Source: Acidimicrobiales bacterium (GTDB taxonomy: Bacteria > Actinomycetota > Acidimicrobiia > Acidimicrobiales > Iamiaceae). Taken from it: a stretch of DNA of 64,000 nucleotides. The stretch is taken from positions 1-64,000 of the forward strand of contig DASQKY010000028.1 of assembly GCA_035630295.1 (NCBI GenBank). Direction: 5' to 3'. Position numbers and translations under genes: made by a program. Below the pieces are notes generated by a model. That model was not told the origin of the DNA. It saw only the letters and a program-made list of their open reading frames with translations, and ran no database searches. Positions 1-6,598 of this stretch are shown here, one piece after another (the stretch's first letter is position 1; each line of letters opens with the position of its first letter).

Positions 1-240
1 GGCCAGGGGCGTCAGGAGGCAGCAGCGCGCGTCACGCTGGAGGTCGCGGGCCTTCACCGCGCCCGGCATGCTGCCCACGTAGAGCCGGTCGTCGATGATC
101 GACAGCTCGAGGGGGCTGACTCGGGGCCACCCGTCGGACCGCACCGTCCCGAGGAGGCACAGGCCGGTGGCCGTGGTCCGCTCCTCGAAGAACCGAGCGA
201 TCTCCGGGGCGCCGGAGCGGAGGTCGTCGAGACTGGTCAT
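1..240 (-). CDS. pyridoxamine 5'-phosphate oxidase family protein (partial)
   Basis: Read from the minus strand, an ATG at 240 opens a frame that runs off the window edge (at least 80 codons). The peptide begins MTSLDDLRSGAPEIARFFEE and continues with LGTVRSDGWPRVSPLE and DDRLYVGSMPGAVKARDLQ. This is the usual start of the FMN- or F420-binding split-barrel family: a beta strand with G-x-P-x-V-x-P, then the 'K-A-R-D-L' helix that contacts the cofactor phosphate. Members are soluble flavin/deazaflavin oxidoreductases; the substrate cannot be told. A minus-strand -10 box TAGGTT (248-253) lies 7 bases before the ATG, so the transcript is probably leaderless. It is divergent from the WYL regulator at 304, which may control it. 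The C-terminus is missing only because the window ends. Confidence 0.8.
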   Translation of the reverse strand, partial: MTSLDDLRSGAPEIARFFEERTTATGLCLLGTVRSDGWPRVSPLELSIIDDRLYVGSMPGAVKARDLQRDARCCLLTPLA

Positions 241-303
241 GACAGCGAACCTACGGACCGATCCCTGACAGCCGGTGTCAGCGACGCGTCCTACGATGCC
301 CCC
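241..303. promoter_or_regulatory. Divergent leaderless promoters with 17-bp palindrome
   Basis: The 63-base gap between two divergent genes holds a -10 box for each: TAGGTT on the minus strand (248-253, 7 bases before the ATG at 240) and TACGAT on the plus strand (292-297, 6 bases before the ATG at 304). Between them lies the palindrome CTGACA-GCCGG-TGTCAG (265-281), with perfect 6-base arms, where both -35 regions should be. This is a good candidate operator for the adjacent WYL regulator. Autoregulation is an inference. Confidence 0.5.
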
Positions 304-1284
304 ATGCGCGCGAGCCGCCTGGTGCAGCTGCTGCTGCTCCTGCAGACCAACGGCAAGATGACCGCCGCTCGCCTGGCCGACGAGCTCGAGGTCTCGGTGC
401 GCACGATCTACCGCGACATCGAGGCCCTCAGCGGCGCCGGCGTGCCGATCTACGCCGAGCCCGGTCCGGGCGGCGGCGTCCGCCTCGTCGACGGCTACCG
501 CACCCGGCTCACCGGCCTCACCGCCGAGGAGGCGGAGGCGCTCGCGCTCTCCGGCCTGCCCGGCGCCGCGTCGGAGCTGGGGCTGGGCACGGTCCTGGCC
601 GCCGCCCAGCTGAAGGTCGACGCCGCCTTGCCGCCGGAGCTGCGCAGCCGGGCCGTGCGCATGCGCGAGCGCTTCCACCTCGACGCTCCCGGGTGGTTCC
701 GCCGCGACGAGCCGGTCCCGCACCTGGCCGCGCTGTCCCGCGCCGTGTGGGAGGAGCAGCGGGTCGAGATCCGCTACCAGAAGCGCGACGGAGAGGTGAG
801 CCGGGTGCTCGACCCCCTCGGTCTCGTGCTGAAGGCCGGCGTCTGGTACCTCGTCGCGCTCTCGGGCCGCACCCGCTCGTACCGCACCTTCCGGGTCGGC
901 CGGGTCAGGAGCGTGAAGCTCCTCGACCAGGTCTGCGAGCGCCCACCTGAGTTCGACCTGGCCAGGCACTGGGCCGAGGCGCAGGAGGGCTTCCTCGACT
1001 CGTGGGAGACCGTCCCGGTGCGGGTGCGGGTGCAGGAGAACCTGGCCTGGCTGGTGCGCCACGTCCAAGACCCCCGCAGCGCGGAGTCGCTCGCCACCGC
1101 GACCGAGCCCGATGCCGAGGGCTGGATCACCTTCACCCTCCAGTTCCAGAGCTACGAGGTGGCGGGCTACGACCTCATGCGCTTCGGGGGCGACCTGGAG
1201 GTGCTCGAGCCGGCCGAGGTCCGGCAGGCGGTGGCCGACCGGGCGGCGTCGACGGTGGCGCGCTACACCGACGTGCCGGCCTGA
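304..1284 (+). CDS. WYL domain-containing transcriptional regulator (YafY-like)
   Basis: A 326-residue cytoplasmic regulator. Residues ~1-60 form an HTH_11-type winged helix (SRLVQLLLLLQTNGKMTA, then VRTIYRDIEAL). Residues ~145-225 form the WYL domain, where the family signature appears as 'GVWYLVAL', followed by 'YRTFRVGRV'; a WCX extension ends the chain. WYL domains sense nucleic-acid or nucleotide ligands, and many members repress or activate neighbouring genes. The ATG at 304 is supported by a TACGAT -10 box 6 bases upstream. It heads a probable three-gene run with the zinc-ribbon protein (3-base gap) and the VOC protein, and is divergent from the split-barrel oxidoreductase. A second WYL regulator at 16419 shares the same domain layout and the 'LDAPGWF' linker motif. 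Confidence 0.93.
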   Translation: MRASRLVQLLLLLQTNGKMTAARLADELEVSVRTIYRDIEALSGAGVPIYAEPGPGGGVRLVDGYRTRLTGLTAEEAEALALSGLPGAASELGLGTVLAAAQLKVDAALPPELRSRAVRMRERFHLDAPGWFRRDEPVPHLAALSRAVWEEQRVEIRYQKRDGEVSRVLDPLGLVLKAGVWYLVALSGRTRSYRTFRVGRVRSVKLLDQVCERPPEFDLARHWAEAQEGFLDSWETVPVRVRVQENLAWLVRHVQDPRSAESLATATEPDAEGWITFTLQFQSYEVAGYDLMRFGGDLEVLEPAEVRQAVADRAASTVARYTDVPA

Positions 1285-1287
1285 TCC

Positions 1288-1485
1288 GTGGCCATCGCCG
1301 ACACCATCGTCTGCGTCGACTGCGGCGGCGCCTGCCATCGCATGCCGATCGACCCCCCAGAGCTGGGCTGGGAGGTGGGCGACGTCGTGGCGTACCGCTG
1401 CCGGGACTGTGCCGACATGTGGTACCTCGAGGTCACCGAGCAGGACCTGGCCGAGATCGACGATGATGCTCCGGGCTGGTTCTGA
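1288..1485 (+). CDS. Small zinc-ribbon-like hypothetical protein
   Basis: A 65-residue protein starting at GTG 3 bases after the WYL gene. It contains two cysteine pairs, C-V-D-C (with a third Cys four residues on) and C-R-D-C about 25 residues later, which is the spacing of a rubredoxin-like zinc ribbon. The rest is acidic and ends in 'APGWF'. No catalytic residues are visible. Its position between a WYL regulator and a VOC protein suggests co-transcription, but gives no function. I do not recognise a named family beyond 'zinc-ribbon-like'. Confidence 0.7.
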   Translation: MAIADTIVCVDCGGACHRMPIDPPELGWEVGDVVAYRCRDCADMWYLEVTEQDLAEIDDDAPGWF

Positions 1486-1495
1486 GGAGGCGAGG

Positions 1496-1921
1496 GTGAC
1501 GAGGATCGTGCTGGACCAGGTGAACCTGGTCGTCGACGACATGGGGGCCGCCGCCGCCTTCTACCGCGACCTGGGGCTGGAGATCGACGCCGGCGGCATG
1601 CCGGAGTGGGAGCCGCACCACGTCAGCGCCCGCAACGAGGGCACCGACGTCGACATCGACAGCGCGGCGTTCGCCTCGGTGTGGAACACGGGCAGCAAGG
1701 GCACCGGCATCGTCCTGGGCTTCCGGGTCGAGTCGCGTGCCGCGGTCGACGAGCTCTACGAGCACCTGATGGAGGCGGGGCACGAGGGCCAGCAGGAGCC
1801 CTACGACGCCTTCTGGGGCGCCCGCTACGCGATCGTCACCGACCCGAGCGGCAACGCCGTCGGCCTGATGAGCCCGGTCGACCCCGAGCGCCGCACGCCG
1901 GGACCGACGCCGCCGAGCTGA
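1496..1921 (+). CDS. VOC family protein (glyoxalase/bleomycin-resistance fold)
   Basis: A 141-residue protein. The GTG at 1496 was chosen because GAGGAGG sits just upstream and the VOC fold begins immediately (RIVLDQVNLVVDDMGAAAAF, YRDLGLEI). The second half gives 'GARYAIVTDPSGNAVGLMSP', the usual closing strand with its D-P-x-G-N. The family binds a metal and small substrates in paired beta-alpha-beta-beta-beta modules (glyoxalases, dioxygenases, drug-binding proteins). The canonical His/Glu metal positions are not clearly conserved, so an enzymatic role is uncertain. It is the last gene of the WYL/zinc-ribbon run. Confidence 0.85.
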   Translation: MTRIVLDQVNLVVDDMGAAAAFYRDLGLEIDAGGMPEWEPHHVSARNEGTDVDIDSAAFASVWNTGSKGTGIVLGFRVESRAAVDELYEHLMEAGHEGQQEPYDAFWGARYAIVTDPSGNAVGLMSPVDPERRTPGPTPPS

Positions 1922-1964
1922 GCTGCTGCTGGCGGCGCCGCGCCGTGGGCTCGAACCGCGGCCG

Positions 1965-2738
1965 TCAGGCGGGCTGGGCGGCCCGGCGGACCGCGGGGCG
2001 GGGCTCTCGTGCGAAGGTGGCGAGCACGCCCGCGGTGCCGAGCACCAGCGCCGACGCTGGACCCCACGCCGCGCCGGCGGCGACGGCGAGGACGACGGCC
2101 TGCACGAGGACGATGGCGCGCTGGGCGGTGGGCAGGAGCTCCTCGAGCCGTCGGTGGAGGTCGAGCATCCGCTGGGGCGTGACCAGCGAGCGACCGAGCA
2201 GGACGGCCAGCCCCCTCACCACGCCGAAGCCGGTCACGATGACGAAGGCGGCGACCGGAGAGGCGGTCAGCGCCGCCAGCCCGATCATCAGGTAGACGGC
2301 CGCCGTCGTCACGTAGGTGGCCAGGCCGACCCCGATCTGCCAGCCGAAGCCGCCCCCGTAGACCCAGCTGCGGTACTGGTCGAGCCACGTCTCGTTCACC
2401 TGCCGGGTGTGCGACGGGAGGCGGAAGCCTCCGAGGTTGAGGTCGGATGCCAGGGTGATCGCGGCCAGCACCGCCGCGATCCCCACACGCGTCGTGCCCC
2501 CGAGGTCGAGGGCGGCGACGCCCGCCGCCAGCAGCGCGGCGCCGAAGGCCAAGGTGGCGCCACCCAGAACGGCGCCGGCGATGAACCAGGCGGCGGTCGA
2601 GCCGTAGCGGTGGTTGCGACCCCGCTCGCCGATCGGCGTGATCGTGGACAGCATCGACAGCCCGCACGGCGACCAGGTGGAGCGGGCCGCCGCGGCGACG
2701 GCCACGACCGAAGCGAGCACGACGAGCAGCGCGGTCAT
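1965..2738 (-). CDS. Polytopic membrane protein of unknown function
   Basis: A 257-residue integral membrane protein with about six hydrophobic segments (for example TALLVVLASVVAVAAAA, WFIAGAVLGGATLAFGAALL, VLVQAVVLAVAAGAAWG). A conserved-looking loop after helix 1 reads 'STWSPCGLSMLSTITPIGE', with a Cys-Gly motif next to Pro residues. The ATG at 2738 was preferred over an upstream one at 2777 because TAGCAT (2746-2751, minus strand) is 7 bases before it. This type of protein recurs in actinobacterial genomes, but I know no assigned function. It is convergent with the VOC gene. Confidence 0.75.
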   Translation of the reverse strand: MTALLVVLASVVAVAAAARSTWSPCGLSMLSTITPIGERGRNHRYGSTAAWFIAGAVLGGATLAFGAALLAAGVAALDLGGTTRVGIAAVLAAITLASDLNLGGFRLPSHTRQVNETWLDQYRSWVYGGGFGWQIGVGLATYVTTAAVYLMIGLAALTASPVAAFVIVTGFGVVRGLAVLLGRSLVTPQRMLDLHRRLEELLPTAQRAIVLVQAVVLAVAAGAAWGPASALVLGTAGVLATFAREPRPAVRRAAQPA

Positions 2739-2831
2739 GGCCGCGATGCTACGCGCGTCCTTCGCGCAGGTGAGCACTTCGCCGACCTCCCATCCTCGCC
2801 TCGGACGGGTAGCAGCCCGACCACCGCGAGC

Positions 2832-3410
2832 TCACGCACCAGTTTCCCAGCCGGGCTGCGCGTTGGCCTCCCGCGACGACCACAGGTCGAAGCACTCGAG
2901 TGCCCGCTCGAACACCCACGCGTGATCCGGGATCAGGCTGCTGGAGCGCTCCAGCTCGCGCACCTCCTCGAGCGTCGCCCACCGGATCGCGGAACCCGCC
3001 ATGTCGTCACCAGGCTCCACATCACCGCCGAGGTACGTCGCCACGAACGCCGTGCAGACCATGTGCTGCACCTCGTCGTCGTAGCGCCAGGTCCACGCGT
3101 GCACCGTGCCGAGAACATCCAAGGCGACGCTGGGCCCTGCCTCCTCGGCCACCTCGCGCCGCACGGCGGCGAGGAGCGTCTCGCCAGCCTCGACGCCGCC
3201 GTTGACGATCTCCCAGCCGGGCCGCAGGCGCTTTGCTGGAGAGCTGAGCAGGAGGAACCGCCGGGAGGATGGGTCGATGATGAAGACCAGCACCGCGGCC
3301 GCAAACCCGGCGAACCGCCGCCCGTTGGCAGCGACGAGCTCGGGTTGCGATGAGGTCATCGTCGGAACGTACGCCTCAGGGGTCACATCGGGGATCACTC
3401 GCGGGTGCAT
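2832..3410 (-). CDS. NUDIX hydrolase
   Basis: A 192-residue protein with a complete Nudix box at residues 71-92: GG-x4-G-E-x7-R-E-x2-E-E-x-G, seen as GGVEAGETLLAAVRR then EVAEEAG. It should hydrolyse a nucleoside diphosphate linked to another moiety, using Mg2+ held by the REVAEE glutamates; the substrate is unknown. The start ATG at 3410 overlaps the TGA of the upstream VOC gene by one base (TGATG), which indicates translational coupling. An internal ATG at 3359 would give 175 residues and keep the whole domain. Codon use here is less extreme in GC than in most of the window. Confidence 0.85.
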   Translation of the reverse strand: MHPRVIPDVTPEAYVPTMTSSQPELVAANGRRFAGFAAAVLVFIIDPSSRRFLLLSSPAKRLRPGWEIVNGGVEAGETLLAAVRREVAEEAGPSVALDVLGTVHAWTWRYDDEVQHMVCTAFVATYLGGDVEPGDDMAGSAIRWATLEEVRELERSSSLIPDHAWVFERALECFDLWSSREANAQPGWETGA

Positions 3411-3844
3411 CACTCGGGCAGCTGTGTGCTGGTGTCTGCGACCCTCGGCCTGAACGTGCCCACCGTCCACAGGTTGCCCTCGGGATCGCGCACATCGAGC
3501 TGGTAGCTCCCCTCGGGGAACAGCGGCGTTCGAGACAGCTGCGGTTCCCGCACGACCTCGCCGTGTGCCGCGACCACGCGGCCGTGGATCCTCGCCACGT
3601 GGGCTTCGTCGTCGGCGACCAGGGAGATGGAGCACGGCCCAACCGCTGCCCACGGGTTGTCAGCTGGCGAACGCCCCGAGACGAAGATGGCACCGTTACC
3701 CCAGACGAGCTGCGCGAACGCGAGGTTGCCTGCCGCGTCGTGGAAGACGTCCGACACGCTGAAGCCCAGCACGTCAGTCAGCCAGGCCAGCGCGACCGAA
3801 GGCGAGTCGTAGGGGATGCTCGTTGTGATCGAAGGGCCATCCAC
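3410..3844 (-). CDS. VOC family protein
   Basis: A 144-residue single-module VOC protein: 'SITTSIPYDSPSVALAWLTD', 'GFSVSDVFHDAAGN' and 'YQLDVRDPEGNLWTVGTF', the family's closing D-P-E-G-N-x-W. The GTG at 3844 was chosen because a weak SD (AGGATGG) precedes it and the fold starts just after; the upstream extension is arginine-rich out-of-family sequence. It is coupled to the Nudix gene by a one-base stop/start overlap. Substrate and metal use are unknown. Confidence 0.8.
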   Translation of the reverse strand: MDGPSITTSIPYDSPSVALAWLTDVLGFSVSDVFHDAAGNLAFAQLVWGNGAIFVSGRSPADNPWAAVGPCSISLVADDEAHVARIHGRVVAAHGEVVREPQLSRTPLFPEGSYQLDVRDPEGNLWTVGTFRPRVADTSTQLPE

Positions 3845-3902
3845 TCGCCCATCCTGCCAGCAGGCCCCAGAGCGAAGTCCGGTTCGAGCTGACCGACGTG
3901 AC

Positions 3903-4094
3903 TCAGGCATCGAAGGCCAGCGCCACCAGCCCGAGCGTGATGAGCACTCCGCCCGTGGCGGCCGCGTAGCCGGCGAACCGGCGCGGCACGACCTGCACCG
4001 GCATCCTCCGTGAGAGGCCATCGGCGTCACCCACGACGATCAGCGTTGCCACAGCGAGGAGCAGCACACCGATCACGAGGGCACCGCGAGCCAC
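3903..4094 (-). CDS. Small two-helix membrane protein
   Basis: A 63-residue protein with two hydrophobic helices (ALVIGVLLLAVATLIVV and AAATGGVLITLGLVALAF) joined by a basic loop (SRRMPVQVVPRRF). The GTG at 4094 puts the first helix at the N-terminus, with CATCAT 6 bases upstream as a possible -10 box. An ATG at 4145 would add 17 residues of non-membrane sequence. No family is recognised. It is the first gene of a minus-strand run with the VOC and Nudix genes. Confidence 0.5.
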   Translation of the reverse strand: MARGALVIGVLLLAVATLIVVGDADGLSRRMPVQVVPRRFAGYAAATGGVLITLGLVALAFDA

Positions 4095-4226
4095 TCGACG
4101 ATGATGCCGCGTGGCGCAGGAGGCTGGAGTCGACCATGGGGCCAATGTGGCTCAAGTGGGAAGAAAACCCTGGTCAAGAGCTATTTTTGACGTGTCGGCC
4201 ACATCGAACTGGTGTACGCTTGACGG

Positions 4227-5384
4227 ATGGCCGCCGCCCTCCGGGAATCGATCCAGACCCTGGTGATCGCCTCGGAGAGCGACGCGCTGGTCGACGTCGC
4301 CCAGCAGGCTTCGGTGCTGCGGGCCAAGCTCACCCTGGCCCTGGCCGAGCTCGACCACCGAGGCGACTGGAAGCTCGACGGCTCCGCGTCGATGACCGCC
4401 TGGGTCCGCAACCACTTCGGCTGGACCAACCAGGCTGCCTCCCACGCCCTGCGCCTCGGACGACGACTCCGCGCCCTGCCCGCCACCGCGGCGGCCTGGA
4501 TCACCGGAGAGCTCACCGACGCGCAGGTCGAGGTCATCGCGGCCAACGTCACCGAGGCCCGGACCCGGCTCTGGGCCGACCACGAGACCGAGCTCGTCCC
4601 GCTGCTGCGCCCGCTCGACCTGCCCGCGACGGCCATCGCGCTGCAGACCTGGGCGGCGCGGGCCGACGCCGTCCTGGACGAACCCGAACCACCTGCCCCT
4701 CCCCCCGCCGAGGCGTCGATCGCGTCCACCCTCGACGGTCGCACGTACCTCAAGGGATCCTTCGACGCCGAAGGCGGCGAGACCCTCGCCACTGCGCTGC
4801 GCATCGCCCAGTCCGGCGACCATGAGATCCCGTTGTCACAGCGGCACGGCCACGCGCTCGTCGACATCTGCCGCCACTTCCTCGACCACCAGACCACCAA
4901 GGTCCGCGGGCGGCACCGGCCCCACCTCAACATCGTGATCACCAACGACGCACTACGGGCTGGTGAGCCAGGCCGGACCCTCGACGGTCGGCCGCTCCCG
5001 GGCCTGGTGGTCCGCCAGATGGCCTGCGACGCCACCGTGCACCGCGTGATCACCGACGGCGCATCGTCGATCCTCGACTACGGGCGCGGCACCCGCACCA
5101 TCCCACCCGCCCTCTACACCTCGCTGGTGCTACGGGACCTTGGCTGCCGTTTCCCGGGCTGCGATCGCCCGGTGGACTGGTGCGAAGGACACCACATCCG
5201 ACACTGGGAAGACGGCGGAGCAACCCGACTCGACAACCTCGTGCTGCTCTGCTCCCGCCACCACCACGTCATCCACCAACCCGACTGGCGCCTCGAGCTG
5301 CGGCCCGACGGCACGATCATCGTCACCGAACCCACCGGCCGCCGAAGACACCACGACCCACCCGGGTCCGCCGCGGTGGCATGA
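4227..5384 (+). CDS. DUF222 domain-containing HNH endonuclease (13E12-type)
   Basis: A 385-residue protein. Residues ~10-270 are the helical DUF222 region of the actinobacterial 13E12 repeat family ('DHRGDWKLDGSASMTAWVR'). Residues ~310-355 carry a treble-clef HNH nuclease: CRFPGCDRP, then WCEGHHIRHW, then D-N-L-V-L-L-C-x-x-H-H, with the catalytic His pair and both metal-binding Cys pairs intact. These proteins are multicopy in many actinobacteria and behave like solitary, possibly selfish nucleases; the biological target is not established. TACGCT at 4215-4220 lies 6 bases before the ATG, giving a leaderless start. The gene sits in a stretch of less GC-biased codons, which is compatible with transfer. 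Confidence 0.9.
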   Translation: MAAALRESIQTLVIASESDALVDVAQQASVLRAKLTLALAELDHRGDWKLDGSASMTAWVRNHFGWTNQAASHALRLGRRLRALPATAAAWITGELTDAQVEVIAANVTEARTRLWADHETELVPLLRPLDLPATAIALQTWAARADAVLDEPEPPAPPPAEASIASTLDGRTYLKGSFDAEGGETLATALRIAQSGDHEIPLSQRHGHALVDICRHFLDHQTTKVRGRHRPHLNIVITNDALRAGEPGRTLDGRPLPGLVVRQMACDATVHRVITDGASSILDYGRGTRTIPPALYTSLVLRDLGCRFPGCDRPVDWCEGHHIRHWEDGGATRLDNLVLLCSRHHHVIHQPDWRLELRPDGTIIVTEPTGRRRHHDPPGSAAVA

Positions 5385-5450
5385 AGTCCACGCCTTTCGA
5401 GACCGGCGCTCCCCTGAGACGGATGTGAGCGGCACCCATACTCTGGAACG

Positions 5451-5696
5451 GTGCGACACGCGACGTCCGCGGGGCTCGACGAGCTCGAACCGCTCCTGCG
5501 TCGACTGCGTGACGTGCCGGCGCTCGTCGAGAAGAAGCGGGGAGTGTTCTACAGAGGTGGCAGAGCCTTCCTCCACTTCCACGAGGATCCGTCCGGGCTC
5601 CACGCCGACCTGCGGCTGGGATCCGAGTTCGAGCGACTGCGGGTGCAGACGAGGCAGGAGCAAGAAGCACTCGTCCGACGCATCATGGCCGGGTGA
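5451..5696 (+). CDS. Conserved small actinobacterial protein
   Basis: An 81-residue protein starting at GTG, 6 bases after the -10 box TACTCT (5439-5444). Its core 'EKKRGVFYRGGRAFLHFHED' and 'GLHADLRLG' match a small conserved family I recall from actinomycete genomes, of unknown function. It looks like one alpha-beta domain with a short helical tail (TRQEQEALVRRI). There are no Cys residues and no membrane segment. It stands alone and converges on the methyltransferase at 5749. Confidence 0.7.
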   Translation: MRHATSAGLDELEPLLRRLRDVPALVEKKRGVFYRGGRAFLHFHEDPSGLHADLRLGSEFERLRVQTRQEQEALVRRIMAG

Positions 5697-5701
5697 CGGC
5701 G

Positions 5702-5739
5702 ACCGACCGGCGCCGCAGTGGCTGGCCGCCTTGGTCGGT
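5702..5739. terminator. Possible bidirectional terminator hairpin
   Basis: ACCGACC (5702-5708) can pair with GGTCGGT (5733-5739) across a GC-rich loop that may pair further. It lies between the convergent genes ending at 5696 and 5749. There is no U-tract, as is common in actinobacteria. Confidence 0.35.
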
Positions 5740-5748
5740 TCGGCGGGC

Positions 5749-6579
5749 TCACGCCTCCGTGGCGGCCGACAGGAACCCGAAGTCGTCGTCGTAGAGGTCG
5801 GCGACCCGGAAGTCCGCGTCGAGCGCACGAGGTCCGCGCCGGACGAGGATCCAGTTGTCGTTGAAGCTGACCTCGGCGATGGTGTCGTTGGGAAGGGTCA
5901 CCGCGAGCATCAGCTCCACGGCCAGCCGGGACAACGGCACGCTGACCGGCCCCTTCGACCGCTCACGCTCCAGGTTCCGCCGCATCTCCTCGCGCGCCGC
6001 CGCGTCCGGCCCCTCGAGGGCGATCCGGATCGCGGTTGCGACGAAGTGGTCGGTGGACCAGTCCTCGATGAGGTAGATGCCTCCGGGGCGCACCCGAGGG
6101 AACAGCACCTCGAACGAGGTCACCGTCGGCCCGTAGAGGTGGGATGCGTCGTCGATGACGAGATCGATGGGCGTGCTCCCGATCTCCGCGTCGAGGATGG
6201 ACGAGATGCGGGCTCGATCCGCCTGATCCACGCCGTAGTGCGGGATCAGGCGGTCGGTGAGACCCCGCTCCTCGATGAAGGCCGACAGCGCCGCGATCGG
6301 TTCGTTCGAGAGCTCGAACGCGAGGAGCTTCGACGGCGCCGCGAGCAGCGTCAGCAGCACCAGGCTGCCGCCCTGCGCGATCCCCAGCTCGATGATGGTC
6401 GGGTTCGAGAGGCCCTCGAGCAGCTCGCGGTAGCGGTCCACGTGGTTGGGTGACTTGCAGATCGCGAAGTGATCGGAGTTCGATCTCCCTCCCAGGCTGC
6501 TCAGGAACTGGACACCGTCGATCTCGAAGCGGGCGCCTCGGATCGACACTCGTTCGATGGCTTCAGGGTCGCGGAGCAC
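5749..6579 (-). CDS. Class I SAM methyltransferase, CmcI/cephalosporin-hydroxylase-like
   Basis: A 276-residue protein. The glycine loop of a Rossmann methyltransferase is seen as 'IIELGIAQGGSLVLL' (~residue 60-75), an acidic residue follows in 'LLAFELSNE', and the motif 'DLVIDDASHLYGPT' (~140) is typical of the CmcI/macrocin O-methyltransferase group, where the Asp-Asp-x-Ser-His segment binds metal or SAM. A sugar or natural-product O-methyltransferase is likely; the acceptor is unknown. The GTG at 6579 has TACGCT 6 bases upstream (minus strand, 6586-6591). It may serve the polysaccharide locus that begins at 8924, but recG separates them. Confidence 0.78.
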   Translation of the reverse strand: MLRDPEAIERVSIRGARFEIDGVQFLSSLGGRSNSDHFAICKSPNHVDRYRELLEGLSNPTIIELGIAQGGSLVLLTLLAAPSKLLAFELSNEPIAALSAFIEERGLTDRLIPHYGVDQADRARISSILDAEIGSTPIDLVIDDASHLYGPTVTSFEVLFPRVRPGGIYLIEDWSTDHFVATAIRIALEGPDAAAREEMRRNLERERSKGPVSVPLSRLAVELMLAVTLPNDTIAEVSFNDNWILVRRGPRALDADFRVADLYDDDFGFLSAATEA

Positions 6580-6598
6580 GGCGGGAGCGTAGCGAGGC

